This document shows positions 35,984-46,753 of a DNA stretch of 64,000 nucleotides, piece after piece; within the stretch, counting starts at the first letter, position 1; every line of letters begins with the position of its first letter. The notes beneath the pieces were generated by a model. That model worked only from the letters and a program-made list of their open reading frames with translations, ran no database searches and was not told the DNA's origin. This stretch comes from Zygnema cylindricum (lineage: Eukaryota > Streptophyta > Zygnematophyceae > Zygnematales > Zygnemataceae): the NCBI GenBank assembly GCA_037447655.1, contig JBBHKE010000893.1, forward strand, positions 40,863 through 104,862. The letters run 5' to 3'. The translations under genes and the position numbers were made by a program.

Positions 35984-36517
35984 TTATTCTGTGGCTCTTT
36001 TATATTCAGTAGGAAACCCTCTAATTAAAATCGTTGCTTGATGATAGGGAGGAAAATTCCCCCTGGAGCATGCATTTTTCGACAACAAAAGTTTGAAACC
36101 ACTACAGTATGATATCATATCACCCCTGGTATATTTATAATCCCAAATTTTTCCAGCATTTATAACCTCATTCTGCTCAGTAGCTATGACATGAGATTCT
36201 CTTAAACTCTTCCATAATTCAGATGTCGTAGTGATACAGATATACGTCATGTTTAAGTCTTCCGACAAAATAAACTTGAGAACATGTAAAGCATCCTTAT
36301 TTTTCTTTTCAAAATCTGGGTCCGTATCCAAATGAACACCAAAGACCACATCATACAATTTTACTTGCTTAAGGTAAGATTTAGTCAAATCAGCCCAATG
36401 CATATATTTATCCCCAATAAACACCAAGATCCGTGAGGGCGGGCCCGTGACCTGTGGATTTGAGGCAGCTGGTGCCCCTGAAGAAAAAGAAGAAGCAGCA
36501 CCAGCAGCAGTTGCCAT
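35984..36517 (-). pseudogene. Copia gag of element C
   Basis: The first ATG (36,515-36,517) is in the LTR, and 21 codons (MATAAGAASSFSSG...) precede the LTR edge, which falls exactly between codons. Then come QVTGPPSRI, FIGDKYMHWADLTKSYLK, TTSELWKSL and GKIWDYKYTRGDMISYC, all copia gag blocks. A TAA at 35,984-35,986 and a TAG shortly after interrupt the run-on into the knuckle region. Confidence 0.85.
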
Positions 36518-37449
36518 AATGACAATCAAAGTACAAAGAGGGAACTCTCACGAATACCCACAAATGACCAAATTCACAATGAAGCTCCAAGCGAATCAGA
36601 CACACACTAGGTCTGCAGATTTTCCACAATGAAGAAAATACGCCAAAGAAAACACATGAAGAATTTCTCACAATTCTGCCAAAAGATCACAATGATCTTA
36701 TAATTCAAAAACCCAAAAACTACTTCGTAGTTTTTCTTACAAAGAAGAATCCTTACTTCCAAAATATTCTAAGTCCTACATATACAAGTGAGCCTACAGC
36801 TGATCTAAACCGTACCACAATTACCGTGGTCAACCGGTACACTAAATCTTTACCAAACCAAACCTTCGCCGTCTGGTGTACAAACTGTTTACATCAATCT
36901 TTAACTCTAGCCGACGCTAAAGTGTGCAGCAAAAGTTCTTTCACCGAAATGATGACGCACTTCAATATTTCACTTTCAAAAATGACAACGAACTCCGTCC
37001 GCCGTCCATGCATTCGTTCCCACTGAAGATGAACCTCCACGTATAAATCGAGTCACCAAATGACTGCGTACTTCGTCGTCCGGATCAACCAATCTTGACT
37101 ACCCCCACATACAAACACGTGTGCCTGAGGTGTACGAAGTGTGTGTACTCCTTTTGGAGTTACATAAACACTAAATCCTGCCTACGACAGTTTAGCTTTC
37201 ATACGAACTGCTATGGCTGCAGAGCTCTACCAGCGCAGCTATAATGTTTAGAGCAGCGCAGCTGTTTACTCAAGCTGCTATGACTGCGGTGTTCTACCAG
37301 CGCATTTGCGACATTAGAGCAGCGCAGCATGGCAGCATAGCAACGAAGTATAGGGAGGATTACCGGTTTCTAGCTGCGATGCCAGACTTAGCGCAGCATG
37401 GCAATATGGCAACGAGATATAGAGAGGACTGAAGGTTTCCAAAACAACA
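36455..37449 (-). repeat. 5' LTR of element C
   Basis: 995 bp, running from TGGATTTGAGGCAGC to CCAAAACAACA. It holds the gag ATG and its first 21 codons. Directly beyond it is CAGGTCACGGGCCCGCC in element orientation. Confidence 0.92.
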
Positions 37450-38066
37450 CTTCCTATACGCCATGTGTACGGCAAGACCACTGAGTGGACGCCTGTCTCT
37501 TTGGAATTCTTCTGTATGCTCCTCGAGATTCCCGCTTCCTAATGTTACCTTGCCACGTGGTGCCAAGTCATGCCACACTAAAAAACTCGAAGGCGGCCAT
37601 TTCGGAATTCCGGCTCGCACCACGGCGATCGATGAAGACTGACATTTAATACTGACCGTCGAAATAAATGTCGTTTTGTTAATTCCGTGTGGTCCGAAAA
37701 TCGTGCGGTCTAATCTATTATATTGCGTCAACAATGTTTATATAATTATCGTACCCTATATACTCTAGCACTGGTCCTAGACTTTACGATAAAGCTACCG
37801 GCTACCGGCTAGTTTGAAGGACGTTAGGTACCAAGATCAATTCATGTGCCGGCAGCCACTTTTTGATATATACTAAGTATCTAGCCTTTTTTCTGTCACC
37901 TTGGATAGCATAGGCAACCATGGTTCCAGCTCTCTCTCTCTCTCTCGTGTCTTTATTGATTCCAACAAGTATGGGGACTGGAGAGTGGAGCGAGAAGCAT
38001 GCTGCCTTTGCTGACTTTCTCTTTTTCTTTTCCTATCCAGTCCTAGAAAATACATGATTTTCAACA
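37450..38066 (-). repeat. 5' LTR of element B, outer segment
   Basis: Continuation of the LTR interrupted at 31,178. It matches the second half of 27,516-28,690, including the G-box core at 37,554-37,559, and ends GATTTTCAACA. Confidence 0.9.
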
Positions 38067-38313
38067 ACCTATGTGGCGCCAATCATTATTGAGGAAGGTG
38101 TATTACTGGTCGACAAAATGGAGTAGATATTTTTAAGATTTTTGAATATGGAATCTAACCTATCTGGCGCCAATCATTATTGAGGAAAGTTAATTAGTGC
38201 CCCGACAAAATTGAGCGGACTTCCAGTGAACGTTGCCAGCAGACTTGTCCATACATTTACTAGGATATCCTAATGGAATTCTACCCTAAAAGACGTTTTA
38301 AGTGGCGAAAAAA
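38067..38313. repeat. Tandem unit with TGGCGCCAATCATTATTGA
   Basis: Two copies, at about 38,067 and 38,156, of a roughly 90-bp unit carrying AACCTATNTGGCGCCAATC. A third copy lies left of element B near 27,480. No coding function is seen. Confidence 0.7.
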
Positions 38314-39370
38314 GGGAATTGATCATGAGAGTGACTGTTTTGGTTGCGCACAGTCACTTACGTCATTTTGTAAAAAATTGTACGTTTGAAGTACATATTG
38401 GTACAAATAAAGTACCGTTGTGTACAAATTTGACGGTCAATAGGTTGGACAACTTTGACTTTCAAAATATTGTTTCAACTGCTTAAAATTTTGTCCCGCT
38501 TGCGGACGTCGACCGTCATAATAAAATTAGCAATTCACACGGCCGACGAACGTTTACGGTAACAAAACTGCGGCAACCACATGTAAATAAAAGTGTTGCA
38601 GACAATCACTTTTTGTCTTTACGTGAGCTCCACGATGAGAGCTTTTAGCCGCAAAGTTGAAATTTCGTCGTCTAAGCGTTACATTGAACTTAGACGCAAA
38701 TTGAAACGAACCCTCTTTAAACTAAACTAAACTACTCTAAGTTTTGTACTGAAATATTAAAATGCATGAAACAAAATTTGGTTGTTAATGTAAAAATGTT
38801 GATTCGTAGATAATGTGGCTCAATTTTGTCACGCGTGACGACGCTCATTTTTTCATTTAATATCAATTGATATTTTTACGTTGGTTCGTTTTATTATAGT
38901 GTACAAAGTTTATTTCGATTCGTGCGTTTTAATATTTCCGTACAAGACTTATAGTTTTCTAGTTTAAAGAGGTTTCGTTTCACTTTGCGTCTAAGTTCAA
39001 TGTAACGCTTAGACGATTAAATTTCAATTTTGCGACTAAGCGCTCTCACCTTAGAGCTCACGTAAAGACAAAAAGTGACTGTCTGCAATTCTTTTATTTA
39101 CATGTGGTTGCTGTAGTTTTGCTACCGTAAACGTTCGTCGGCCATGTGAATTGCTAATTTTATTATGACGTTCGACGTCCGCAATCGCGGCCAAAATTTT
39201 AAGCAGTTGAACAATATTTTGAAAGTCAAAGTTGTCTAACCGATTGACCGTCAAATTCGTACTCATCGGTACTTTATTTGTACCAATTTGTACTTCAAAC
39301 GTACATTTTTTGACAAAATAACGTAAGTGACTGTGCTCAACCAAAACAGTCACTGTCATGATCAATTCCC
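38314..39370. mobile_element. Foldback-type element 1, long TIRs
   Basis: Inverted arms of about 430 bp start GGGAATTGATCATGA and end TCATGATCAATTCCC. The arms pair through GACTGTTTTGGTTG, GTACGTTTGAAGTAC-like and CTAAGCGTTACATTGAACTT blocks, around a loop of about 200 bp. CGAAAAAA at 38,306-38,313 and 39,371-39,378 is an exact 8-bp duplication. There is no transposase. Arm length and duplication size fit a Mutator-like or hAT-like foldback element; the superfamily is not settled. Confidence 0.85.
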
Positions 39371-39667
39371 CGAAAAAAATATTAACACTACAACAGTGCG
39401 ATAAACGGTGTAGTCGTAACGGGGTTCTACCGTACGACATGCTCTATCTTTAGAACGTGACAAATTCCCCGCCCATAGTTTTTACTTGTTAGAGAAGCAC
39501 TTTTCGGGCAGTCTAAGCTCTTTTTCTCGTCACATATTTTTACGATTTATAATCATGATTTCATTTTCAAAAGGCATCCATTACAGTATGTACTTTTCGA
39601 TTTGCTTGCCTTTCCCATGTCATAAAGTAATGGTTTTTCCTAGTGTTGTGTAGTGGTAAAAAATTTA

Positions 39668-40986
39668 GGGAATTGCTAATCGCAGAGACGATTTTTGTTG
39701 CGTGCAGGTAGTTGTCAGAAATTGTACATTTGAAGTACAATTTCGTACAGGCTACGTACCTTTAATTTCATATCTGACGATCAATCCGTCGAACAACTTT
39801 GACCGGCGGAATATTGTACCGGCGGTTAAAAAAGTGTCGCGCTTGCAAATGTCGACCATCATAAAAAAAATAAAATTTCACACGGCCGGCGCAGGTTTAC
39901 TGTAACCAAAGTGTGGCAGCCACTTATAAATTAAATGGTTGCGCGCAGATACACCGCGAATCGTTATTAGTTTCAAAATCACTAAGTTGGGTTCTTAAAA
40001 TTTTGATTTTTTTTTTCAAATAGGATACATGATTTTAAATTTTCCTCGACGTTAATTAAGGTACCGTACAAAATAGCGTAATGCCCGAAAGTACAATAAA
40101 GTATGAATAGTGCGGTGTACGGTCGATGTCGGACCATACATAAATGTACCTTTTCAATTGAAAATTTTATAAAAAATGAATTCAATCATACGCGCACGCA
40201 TAGGAACGTGCGCTAAAAAAAACGGGATTAGTCTGACACGTAAATTAGTATGACATGTACGGATATTTTAAATTCGCGACGGCGTACGATTTCTAATATT
40301 TTGTACGGATACATGTATTAATGTATATAATCGTACGGCGAAAATTCCATTTTTGCTGTTCCCAAATTAGCATAAACGCCGAAATGAGAGTGCACCTTTT
40401 TTTTGAAAATTTCAAATTCTTAATTAGCATCAATTACGGTAAATTTTCTTCAACACTATCTAAATTTTGACACTAATAACGATTCGCGGTGTAGTTTACT
40501 GCAAAAATGAAATCAACTCGCGAACCGTTACATTGAACTTGGACACATATTAAAGGACGACGTACAACATGTGTAAACTCGCACGAAACCAAATAAACTT
40601 CGTACAAAAATAAAATGCATTGACTACCCGCGTATAAATATCGATGAAACTAAAATGACACGACGTCACGTCCACGGTGGACGTTAATGTGAAGTGATAA
40701 ACTATCTGCGCGCAGCCATTTTATTTATATGTGTCTGACGCAGTTTGGTAACAGTAAACCTGCGCCGGCCGTGTGATTTTTATTTTTTTTTATGACGGTC
40801 GACGTTTGCAAGCGTGTCACTCTTTTAACCGCCGGTAAAATAATCCGCCAGTCAAAGTTGTTCGACGGATTGACCGTCAGATCTGAAATTAAAGGTACGT
40901 AGCTTGTACGAAATTGTACTTCAAATGTACAGCTTCTGACAACTATCTGCGCGCAGCAAAAATCGTCTCTGCGATTAGCAATTCCC
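39668..40986. mobile_element. Foldback-type element 2, related to element 1
   Basis: It starts GGGAATTGCTAATCGCAG and ends GCGATTAGCAATTCCC, with arms of about 300 bp, flanked by AAAATTTA at 39,660-39,667 and 40,987-40,994 (exact 8 bp). Its arm sequence is homologous to element 1 (shared GAACAACTTTGAC-like, CGACCRTCATAA and CACACGGCCG blocks), so both are one family. The interior holds unrelated AT-rich sequence and copies of the dispersed TIR motif (about 39,946 and 40,471). No coding capacity. Confidence 0.88.
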
Positions 40987-40994
40987 AAAATTTA

Positions 40995-41690
40995 TCGCGA
41001 TAACACCGATACCGATAGTTACCTGTTATTGAACGGTCAACAGAAACAAATTCCAGAACTTTTTAAAAATATAGTATGCATACAATAGTACTAAATTGCA
41101 TACTGTATTACATTATGTACTTTATATAGCATGGTATGCAACTTATAATGAATCTGTTCCATGGCATCACATAAACGTCGACAAATTTAAAGCAATACTT
41201 TATAGTTCTAAAACTATAGTACCAAAACGAAAAAAATAAATTACATTTGTAACTTTTAAATCAATTTTTTTCGAAAAACAGACGTACAGACGAACAGAGC
41301 AGACAAACACATCTGTCAGGTTGCCGCCATTTACTGCAGCCTACTGCCACCATCTTTTCAAAATTCACGGGCACTTATTTGAGGAAATATTAGTTTTTTA
41401 TAAAATAGAGAAAATATTTATTAATTCATTCTAATGGATTATCAGGGAAATGAATGCACCATTGTTAGGAGGAGAGGAGGATGGGACACAAACAATTTTT
41501 GATGAAGAGGTAGAAGAGATTCAAAACAACAAAGAATTAGAGAAAAAAAAATTAAGGATAATGCAAACATGCTAAAAAATCCATTCCGAAAGGAGAAGAA
41601 TCGAAAGTATGGCAGCTTTTTAATTTTTTTTTGATGTAAAAAACTAGTGCTACACTAAAATCCTTTATTGAATTTCTGTGGAAAAGTTCA
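40995..41690. other. Unassigned sequence
   Basis: No gene called. Near 41,452-41,575 a plus-strand frame reads MNAPLLGGEEDGTQT and FDEEVEEIQNNKELE before a stop, and may be an exon remnant. Otherwise AT-rich. Confidence 0.3.
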
Positions 41691-42558
41691 GTGCTAGGTG
41701 CTATGATGAATTTCAGTGCTCATATTCCTGGAACCTGCCGGCCGGTAATCTGTCGGTAGCCGGTAGCTCTAACCGTTTACTCTAGAGATAGTGTTACGTA
41801 TTGTAAGGTTTGATAATTATTTAAACATTCATACATAGGATAGTTCATTTAACTGAAATAGTTTTACAGGAGACATAGATCCAGTAATGTTAAAGTACGG
41901 ATTATGGTACGGATAAGAAACGAATACCGCGCATTTATTTCTTTACCGCAACGAATATCGCGCATGTATTTATTACGGCTACAATTAAATGTGAATTTAA
42001 TCGGACGGCCGAAATTAAACGCCAAGCTCGCGGAAGAGAATTTTGGCGGTTTTTGATCATATCCATATCGGATGACACGTGGCGGAATGGCATTGGATTG
42101 CGGCATCTTCGAGGATTAAGGGAGAGAATCCGGATATACCACGTGTCGACATTTAGGCCATGTCCTACAATGTTCGTACAGAAAGTACACCGGCAGGTGT
42201 ACTTTTGTGTGCAAAGGAGTAATCTGATTGGCTCCATTCATCGGTAGATGGAGTCTGTGAGAGAGATAGGACTTAGAAAAATTAGAAGATATGACCCTCT
42301 CTCCCAAAGAGCTTCTGTACGAAAAGTCAACTTTGACATCAACTTTGACCCTCCATAACTTACTGCTCAGGGGAGCAAATTCAGAGATTCTTTTTGCTAT
42401 CGACTCAGGGGATCTTGCCTTTATGGGGTGAAGGTGGCCAGAGTTATTGTCTGCCAGGGTGGCAGTTGTTTTTGCTGAAACACAAAAGGGTCTGGGTTAT
42501 CCTAGAGGCTTTTTGGAAGCTGTCCACTCTGAGGACTTATGGAGGTCTCAGAGTTTCA
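41690..42558 (+). repeat. Truncated LTR, family G, inverted
   Basis: In inverse orientation it matches the 3'-edge side of 46,754-47,826 (GCCGGTAGCTCTAACCG, ATGACACGTGGC, TTTTTGCTATCGACTCAGG, GGCTTTTTGGAAGCTG). The left part is missing, so no target duplication can be tested. Its right edge (CTCAGAGTTTCA) is the LTR terminus and supplies the stop codon that ends the adjacent minus-strand ORF. Confidence 0.75.
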
Positions 42559-43389
42559 GTGCCAAGGTCTAACATCCGTGGGATCCAAATAAATACGAGA
42601 CAAAGGAAGGTGGAGGGCGTCCTGTACGATAATCCGCACAGCCATCGAAATCCGCTTGTATAAACGCGGACGGGGAGCCCCCATATCATAAGCTCCGAGC
42701 ACGTCTAAATCGCGTACAAATGCCCAATCTTCACTCGTAGGTCCGAACGGGAGCGTTGTGGAAGAAAAGGTACTAGAGGAAGGGTCACTCAGGGCCAAAA
42801 ATTGTTTACAACTCTTTGTATGTCGGGCAATACCGACACCTGTCGCGAAATGGTAATGACACCCGCTACATTCTACCCGTGTTGAGGTTTGTGTACGAGG
42901 TTTAGGTGGAAGAAGTGAACGAGGGAGAAAAGGCGAGGATGCACGGCCAGATATGGTCATTGAATGAGGGGGAGAATCATGGGACGTGATACAGAGAGAG
43001 GAAGGGGGAAATGGGAAGGAGGAAAAGAAACCATGGGAAATAGATGGTGGAAATGGTAGTGGGACAACAACATGGGTAGGGTAGGAGAAAGGTTGCAACG
43101 GGGAAAAGGAGAAGGGATATGGGGGAAGGGACCAAAACGGGGGGGGCGTGGGAAAGAGAAGATGGTTGAAGTAGTGGTATGGGGAGGGGAAGTGGTGGAG
43201 GAAATCGAAAAAGGGGGGGGGGGGGGGGGGGATGAGGGGTGGGGAATTTAAAGAAATTGATAGTAGGAAAGAAAATAGGGAGGGGGTGGGGGGTTGGTGG
43301 GAGAGGTGGGAGGAAGGGTGAGTATCAGTTTTTTGTTGGAGAGGAGAGGAGGAGAGAATCAATAACACTAATTTAGTGCAAGGAGGCAT
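42556..43389 (-). CDS. Proline-rich ORF with a C2HC finger, truncated by an LTR
   Basis: A 277-codon uninterrupted frame. The first 150 residues are Pro/Ser/Phe-rich and include polyproline from a poly-G tract (about 43,209-43,230). Near residues 170-200 it has VECSGCHYHFATGVGIARH then TKSC, a CX2C...H...C finger similar to those at the N-terminus of some LINE (R2-type) proteins. It ends with EDWAFVRDLDVLGAYD and IYLDPTDVRPWH; the stop is TGA of the invading LTR. It may be the start of a LINE ORF or a host exon. No family is assigned. Confidence 0.45.
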   Translation of the reverse strand: MPPCTKLVLLILSSSPLQQKTDTHPSSHLSHQPPTPSLFSFLLSISLNSPPLIPPPPPPFFDFLHHFPSPYHYFNHLLFPTPPPFWSLPPYPFSFSPLQPFSYPTHVVVPLPFPPSISHGFFSSFPFPPSSLCITSHDSPPHSMTISGRASSPFLPRSLLPPKPRTQTSTRVECSGCHYHFATGVGIARHTKSCKQFLALSDPSSSTFSSTTLPFGPTSEDWAFVRDLDVLGAYDMGAPRPRLYKRISMAVRIIVQDALHLPLSRIYLDPTDVRPWH

Positions 43390-45040
43390 GGCAGATTGTA
43401 GTCCACTTTACATAATGTTGTTAACTCTATTTTGTGGTTTTTGGCCAAAAAAAGTAGCGACTGAATTAGTATTATGAACACTAATAACGATGAGCAGTGT
43501 TTAGATAAACATTGGCCTCATATGGGAGGACTCCTATTTCAAGAGTTCTCCTCTCGAAAGAACGTTGACCACCGGTACAGAGCAACTCATGCAATGCGAT
43601 GTCAAGACAACCAAATATCTCGACGGCCGTCATAATAAAATCATCCATGGCGTCGTGACATGTAGAATCACGCTCCTCCCTACACGTGTCACGCTTTTGG
43701 GAAGGATGAGTAGGTTGTTGCCACCACTCAATTTGCACCTCTCGGGGTTCGTCCTCCCGACTCATTGACTCTTCGCACGTCCGATTTCTCTCTCCTGGGG
43801 GAGCATTGGTTTGGCGCTTAGTTACTATTTACACTCATTCGATCCACTCTTCCTTTCGTGCCTCCTCCACTCACGACCTTCCTCAGCTTTAGACTTGACC
43901 TCGCTCATCGATGCTCTCTCGTTTGTCCGTGCGACTGTTTTCTGGAGCCCCAGGGTCCATTTGGTCGGTTACTACCGTTGGTTGAGGCACACCACACTAT
44001 TCGAGGCACTATACTGTAGTGCAATTGACACGAGTGTAATCGAACATATACTATAGCGTAATGGAAGTACAACATTCTTTGTTCTATTTTAGGTTAAAGG
44101 GTCAAAGTTTAAGGGTGCCGAATTAATATTATCAGTATTAATAGCGATTTATTGTGTCTTGTAGCGCCGTAGCGTTGTGTATTAGAAGCCTTTTAGCGAT
44201 AATGTTATCTAGTTTTTTTGATGTATTCTTCAATCGATGTATATACTATATGCGTCAATTAGAAATATAGGGCGATGGTTCACCGAATGCATTGGCCGTA
44301 CATTCCAATGTATAAATATTAAATATCCCTAACGGTTGACTCTTTAACGTTTTTTCAAGTGTTTCATTGGTTTTTTTTTTAAAGCACTACTCCTCATGCT
44401 GTTAGGGTTCACTCTGTTTCCAAGAAGTGGTTCTTCAACTTTTCTTGACACAATTCATGAATTATGTCCCTATATATTGTAACTTACCGAACATACTTTG
44501 TATTTTAGCGCGGATCCGCCGGACCCGGTTTTAAAGTGTCCCTATGTTTGTAAGGACGAAATCATAACTTACGCTTGTGACAATTGTATACGTCGACAAT
44601 ACATGTGACGGTTGTCAACGTCTACAATCTGTGGTCGCACGTTATTTTTTGGGAACTGCTTGTGACGTCGCATGTCTTACCGTGACATTGTAGACGTACC
44701 ACCTTCCAGGATGTGCCGTTTCACAGTTGAAGAGGAGGCGCTTTGCCTTTGCGTCTCCTATCCGGTCGACGTGAAATGACATCGTAATTTGAAGACACCT
44801 GCAAAAAAGAAATCCGTACTAGACGAAAACGGACAAAACCAAACAAACTGTGTAATTTTCTTTGTCGTATTCGAACGCAAACGGACAAAACATAGCAAAT
44901 TTTGTACTTTTATTTGTCCTTGGAAATCGTATGAATTTTTTTGAAAATAATGTCACGTGCGAATATATGTTCCCATTTGTTTATCGAAAATACCTAGTTT
45001 TAAAACACATCGCACATGTGTTTTAAACGTAAGGTTGAAG
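43390..45040. other. Unassigned sequence with TIR-like motif
   Basis: The motif ACACTAATAACGATGAGCAG at 43,480-43,499 marks a possible small-element end. The 94-codon minus frame at 43,765-43,481 has no recognised domain. Sequence at 44,530-44,760 (GTGTCCCTATGT, TGTGACGGTTGTCAACG) resembles 56,380-56,520, so it is a dispersed repeat. Confidence 0.4.
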
Positions 45041-46443
45041 TGAAACTCCAGGGGCTCCATTGTCCCACAGAATTCGCATATCCAAAAAAGCTAATCTAGA
45101 TAGTGTTAACTCCGAGTATATATAAACCCAAATAATTGACCATTTGACAATCAGAACCCCATTACACCTTCACCTTTGTGAAAGAAGATTTTTTGTGTGC
45201 TTAGCTCCACCACAGAATGCAAAGATAGAATATGAGTTTTGGACACATTCACCCAATTTGACTTTCCCTTAGAAATACAGCCACCCTGGCAGGCAAAAAC
45301 GCTGACCAACTACACCCCTGTGTAGCCTGGACTCCCCTAAGTCCGTAGCAAAGATAATCACTGGAAATGGTCAACTAAATGAATTGATATTCAATGGCAA
45401 AGTTTGCCGATTTATACAGATGCTCTCTAAGAGAAAGGCGGCTATCTACCAAAAATATTCTAAGTCCTAAAACCCTCCCCCTCTAAGCCCCCTAGTACTG
45501 AGGTACGCACCAATCAGATGATTATACCGTACAAGAAAGCACAGGTACTGGAGTACTTTCTGTACGGTCCTTGTACGAAACCGCCATAATGCGACATTTG
45601 TCATATCCGAACTTGTCATCTCGCGTTCCGGAGATCCCGCAATCCTCCAAGATATTGCCACGTGTAATCTGGTGTCGGCCCGTCTATAAACTGCCGAAAT
45701 TGTCGTTCAGTACAACCGGCTAAAATGTGAGCTGTTCGATTATATTTCTAACTTTCAATCTCGGCCGTCAAAACAAATGTCTTCGACATTCGTTTCGTGC
45801 GTCCCGTATTATTTTAGTGGGGTTCCTTTCCATTTACATCTAGTTTGGTTTCGCTGTATAATGGATGATACCGGTGTAGATAACTTTAAATTCAATGAAA
45901 ACCCTATAAGATCATCAATCTTCATCACGTCTACCGAATAAGGCGGAGAGCTAAATCTGTTCGGCATCATACGAGAACTACCAGGATCAATTTCGGGTCT
46001 ATCCTTATATCTTTTTATAACGCCCATACAGACTCCCCTCCTCCCCCCTTTCTGTCTCCTTAGCTACTTAGTTAGCCATGGCTATCTCTGTCTTCTAGTG
46101 ACTACGACAAGTATAGTTAAATGGATGATACCGGTGTAGATAACTTTAAATTCAATTCGGACCCTATAAGATCATCGATCTTCATTTTGTCTAGCGGATA
46201 AGGCGGGGAGCTAAATTTGTAAGGCATCATACCAGAAGTACCAGGATCAAATCCTGGTCTATCCTCATATCTTTTAATATCGTCTAGACAGACTCCCCTC
46301 CTTCCCCCTTCTTGTCTCTTTGGCTTCTTAGGTAGCCATGGCTATCTTTGTCTTCTAGTGACTACGACAAGTATAGATGACTTAGACAACCTATTTGACA
46401 AAGTATAATAAATTCAGACCTAGAAAATACACACATTTTAACA
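45041..46443 (-). repeat. Solo LTR, family B-like, with internal duplication
   Basis: It starts TGAAACTCCAGGG and ends ACATTTTAACA; flanks TGAAG and TTAAG differ at one base. It shares CCACAGAATGCAAAG and GTGTAGCCTGGACTCCCCT blocks with element B LTRs and has a CACGTG core at 45,659-45,664. A segment beginning ATGGATGATACCGGTGTAG is duplicated in tandem (about 45,860 and 46,122; period about 262 bp), which explains its 1,403-bp length. Confidence 0.78.
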
Positions 46444-46753
46444 TTAAGATGACGTTTCACTTTGTCGTGGAAGTGGGTCGAAAAACACAAGACGACGAAT
46501 TTTCATTCATCCTAGATTCGAAGATGACGCAAATTATACTCTACAAATTGGCGATTCATTCGTACGCTTGCAACTTAGGCAATACGAAGCTAAGTTTTAT
46601 AAGAAAACGATAAAACAAAACCCTTACTTATGCACATGGGGACAAACCCCTAGTACAATATCACTATTGAAAGTAAGTGGCTCAAAAAATGCCACACTAA
46701 AAAAAATAATACAGTAAATCAGCGTTAATAGCAGTGGTCGGTGTAGTGCTCTT

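Larger units (their letters stand above)
31179..37449 (-). mobile_element. Copia element C nested in the LTR of element B
   Basis: Two LTRs (31,179-32,185 and 36,455-37,449; TGGATTTGA to CCAAAACAACA) enclose a full copia set: gag, zinc knuckle, protease, integrase, RT and RNase H, on the minus strand. TTCCG (31,174-31,178) and TTCCT (37,451-37,455) are a likely imperfect duplication. The polypurine tract reads AAAGGATAAGAGAAA. It inserted after element B, so it is younger than B, yet it already has several stops and frameshifts. Its LTRs are related to those of element D. Confidence 0.92.
27516..38066 (-). mobile_element. Copia element B, internally deleted, with element C nested
   Basis: One LTR is 27,516-28,690. 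The other is 30,659-31,178 plus 37,450-38,066, interrupted by element C. The internal region is only 1.97 kb: gag at one end, an RNase H remnant at the other, and protease, integrase and RT missing. Flanks are ATTTA (27,511-27,515) and ACCTA (38,067-38,071), which could be one duplication altered by two C-to-T changes. The insertion lies in a short repeat containing TGGCGCCAATCATTATTGA, seen on both sides. Confidence 0.85.
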
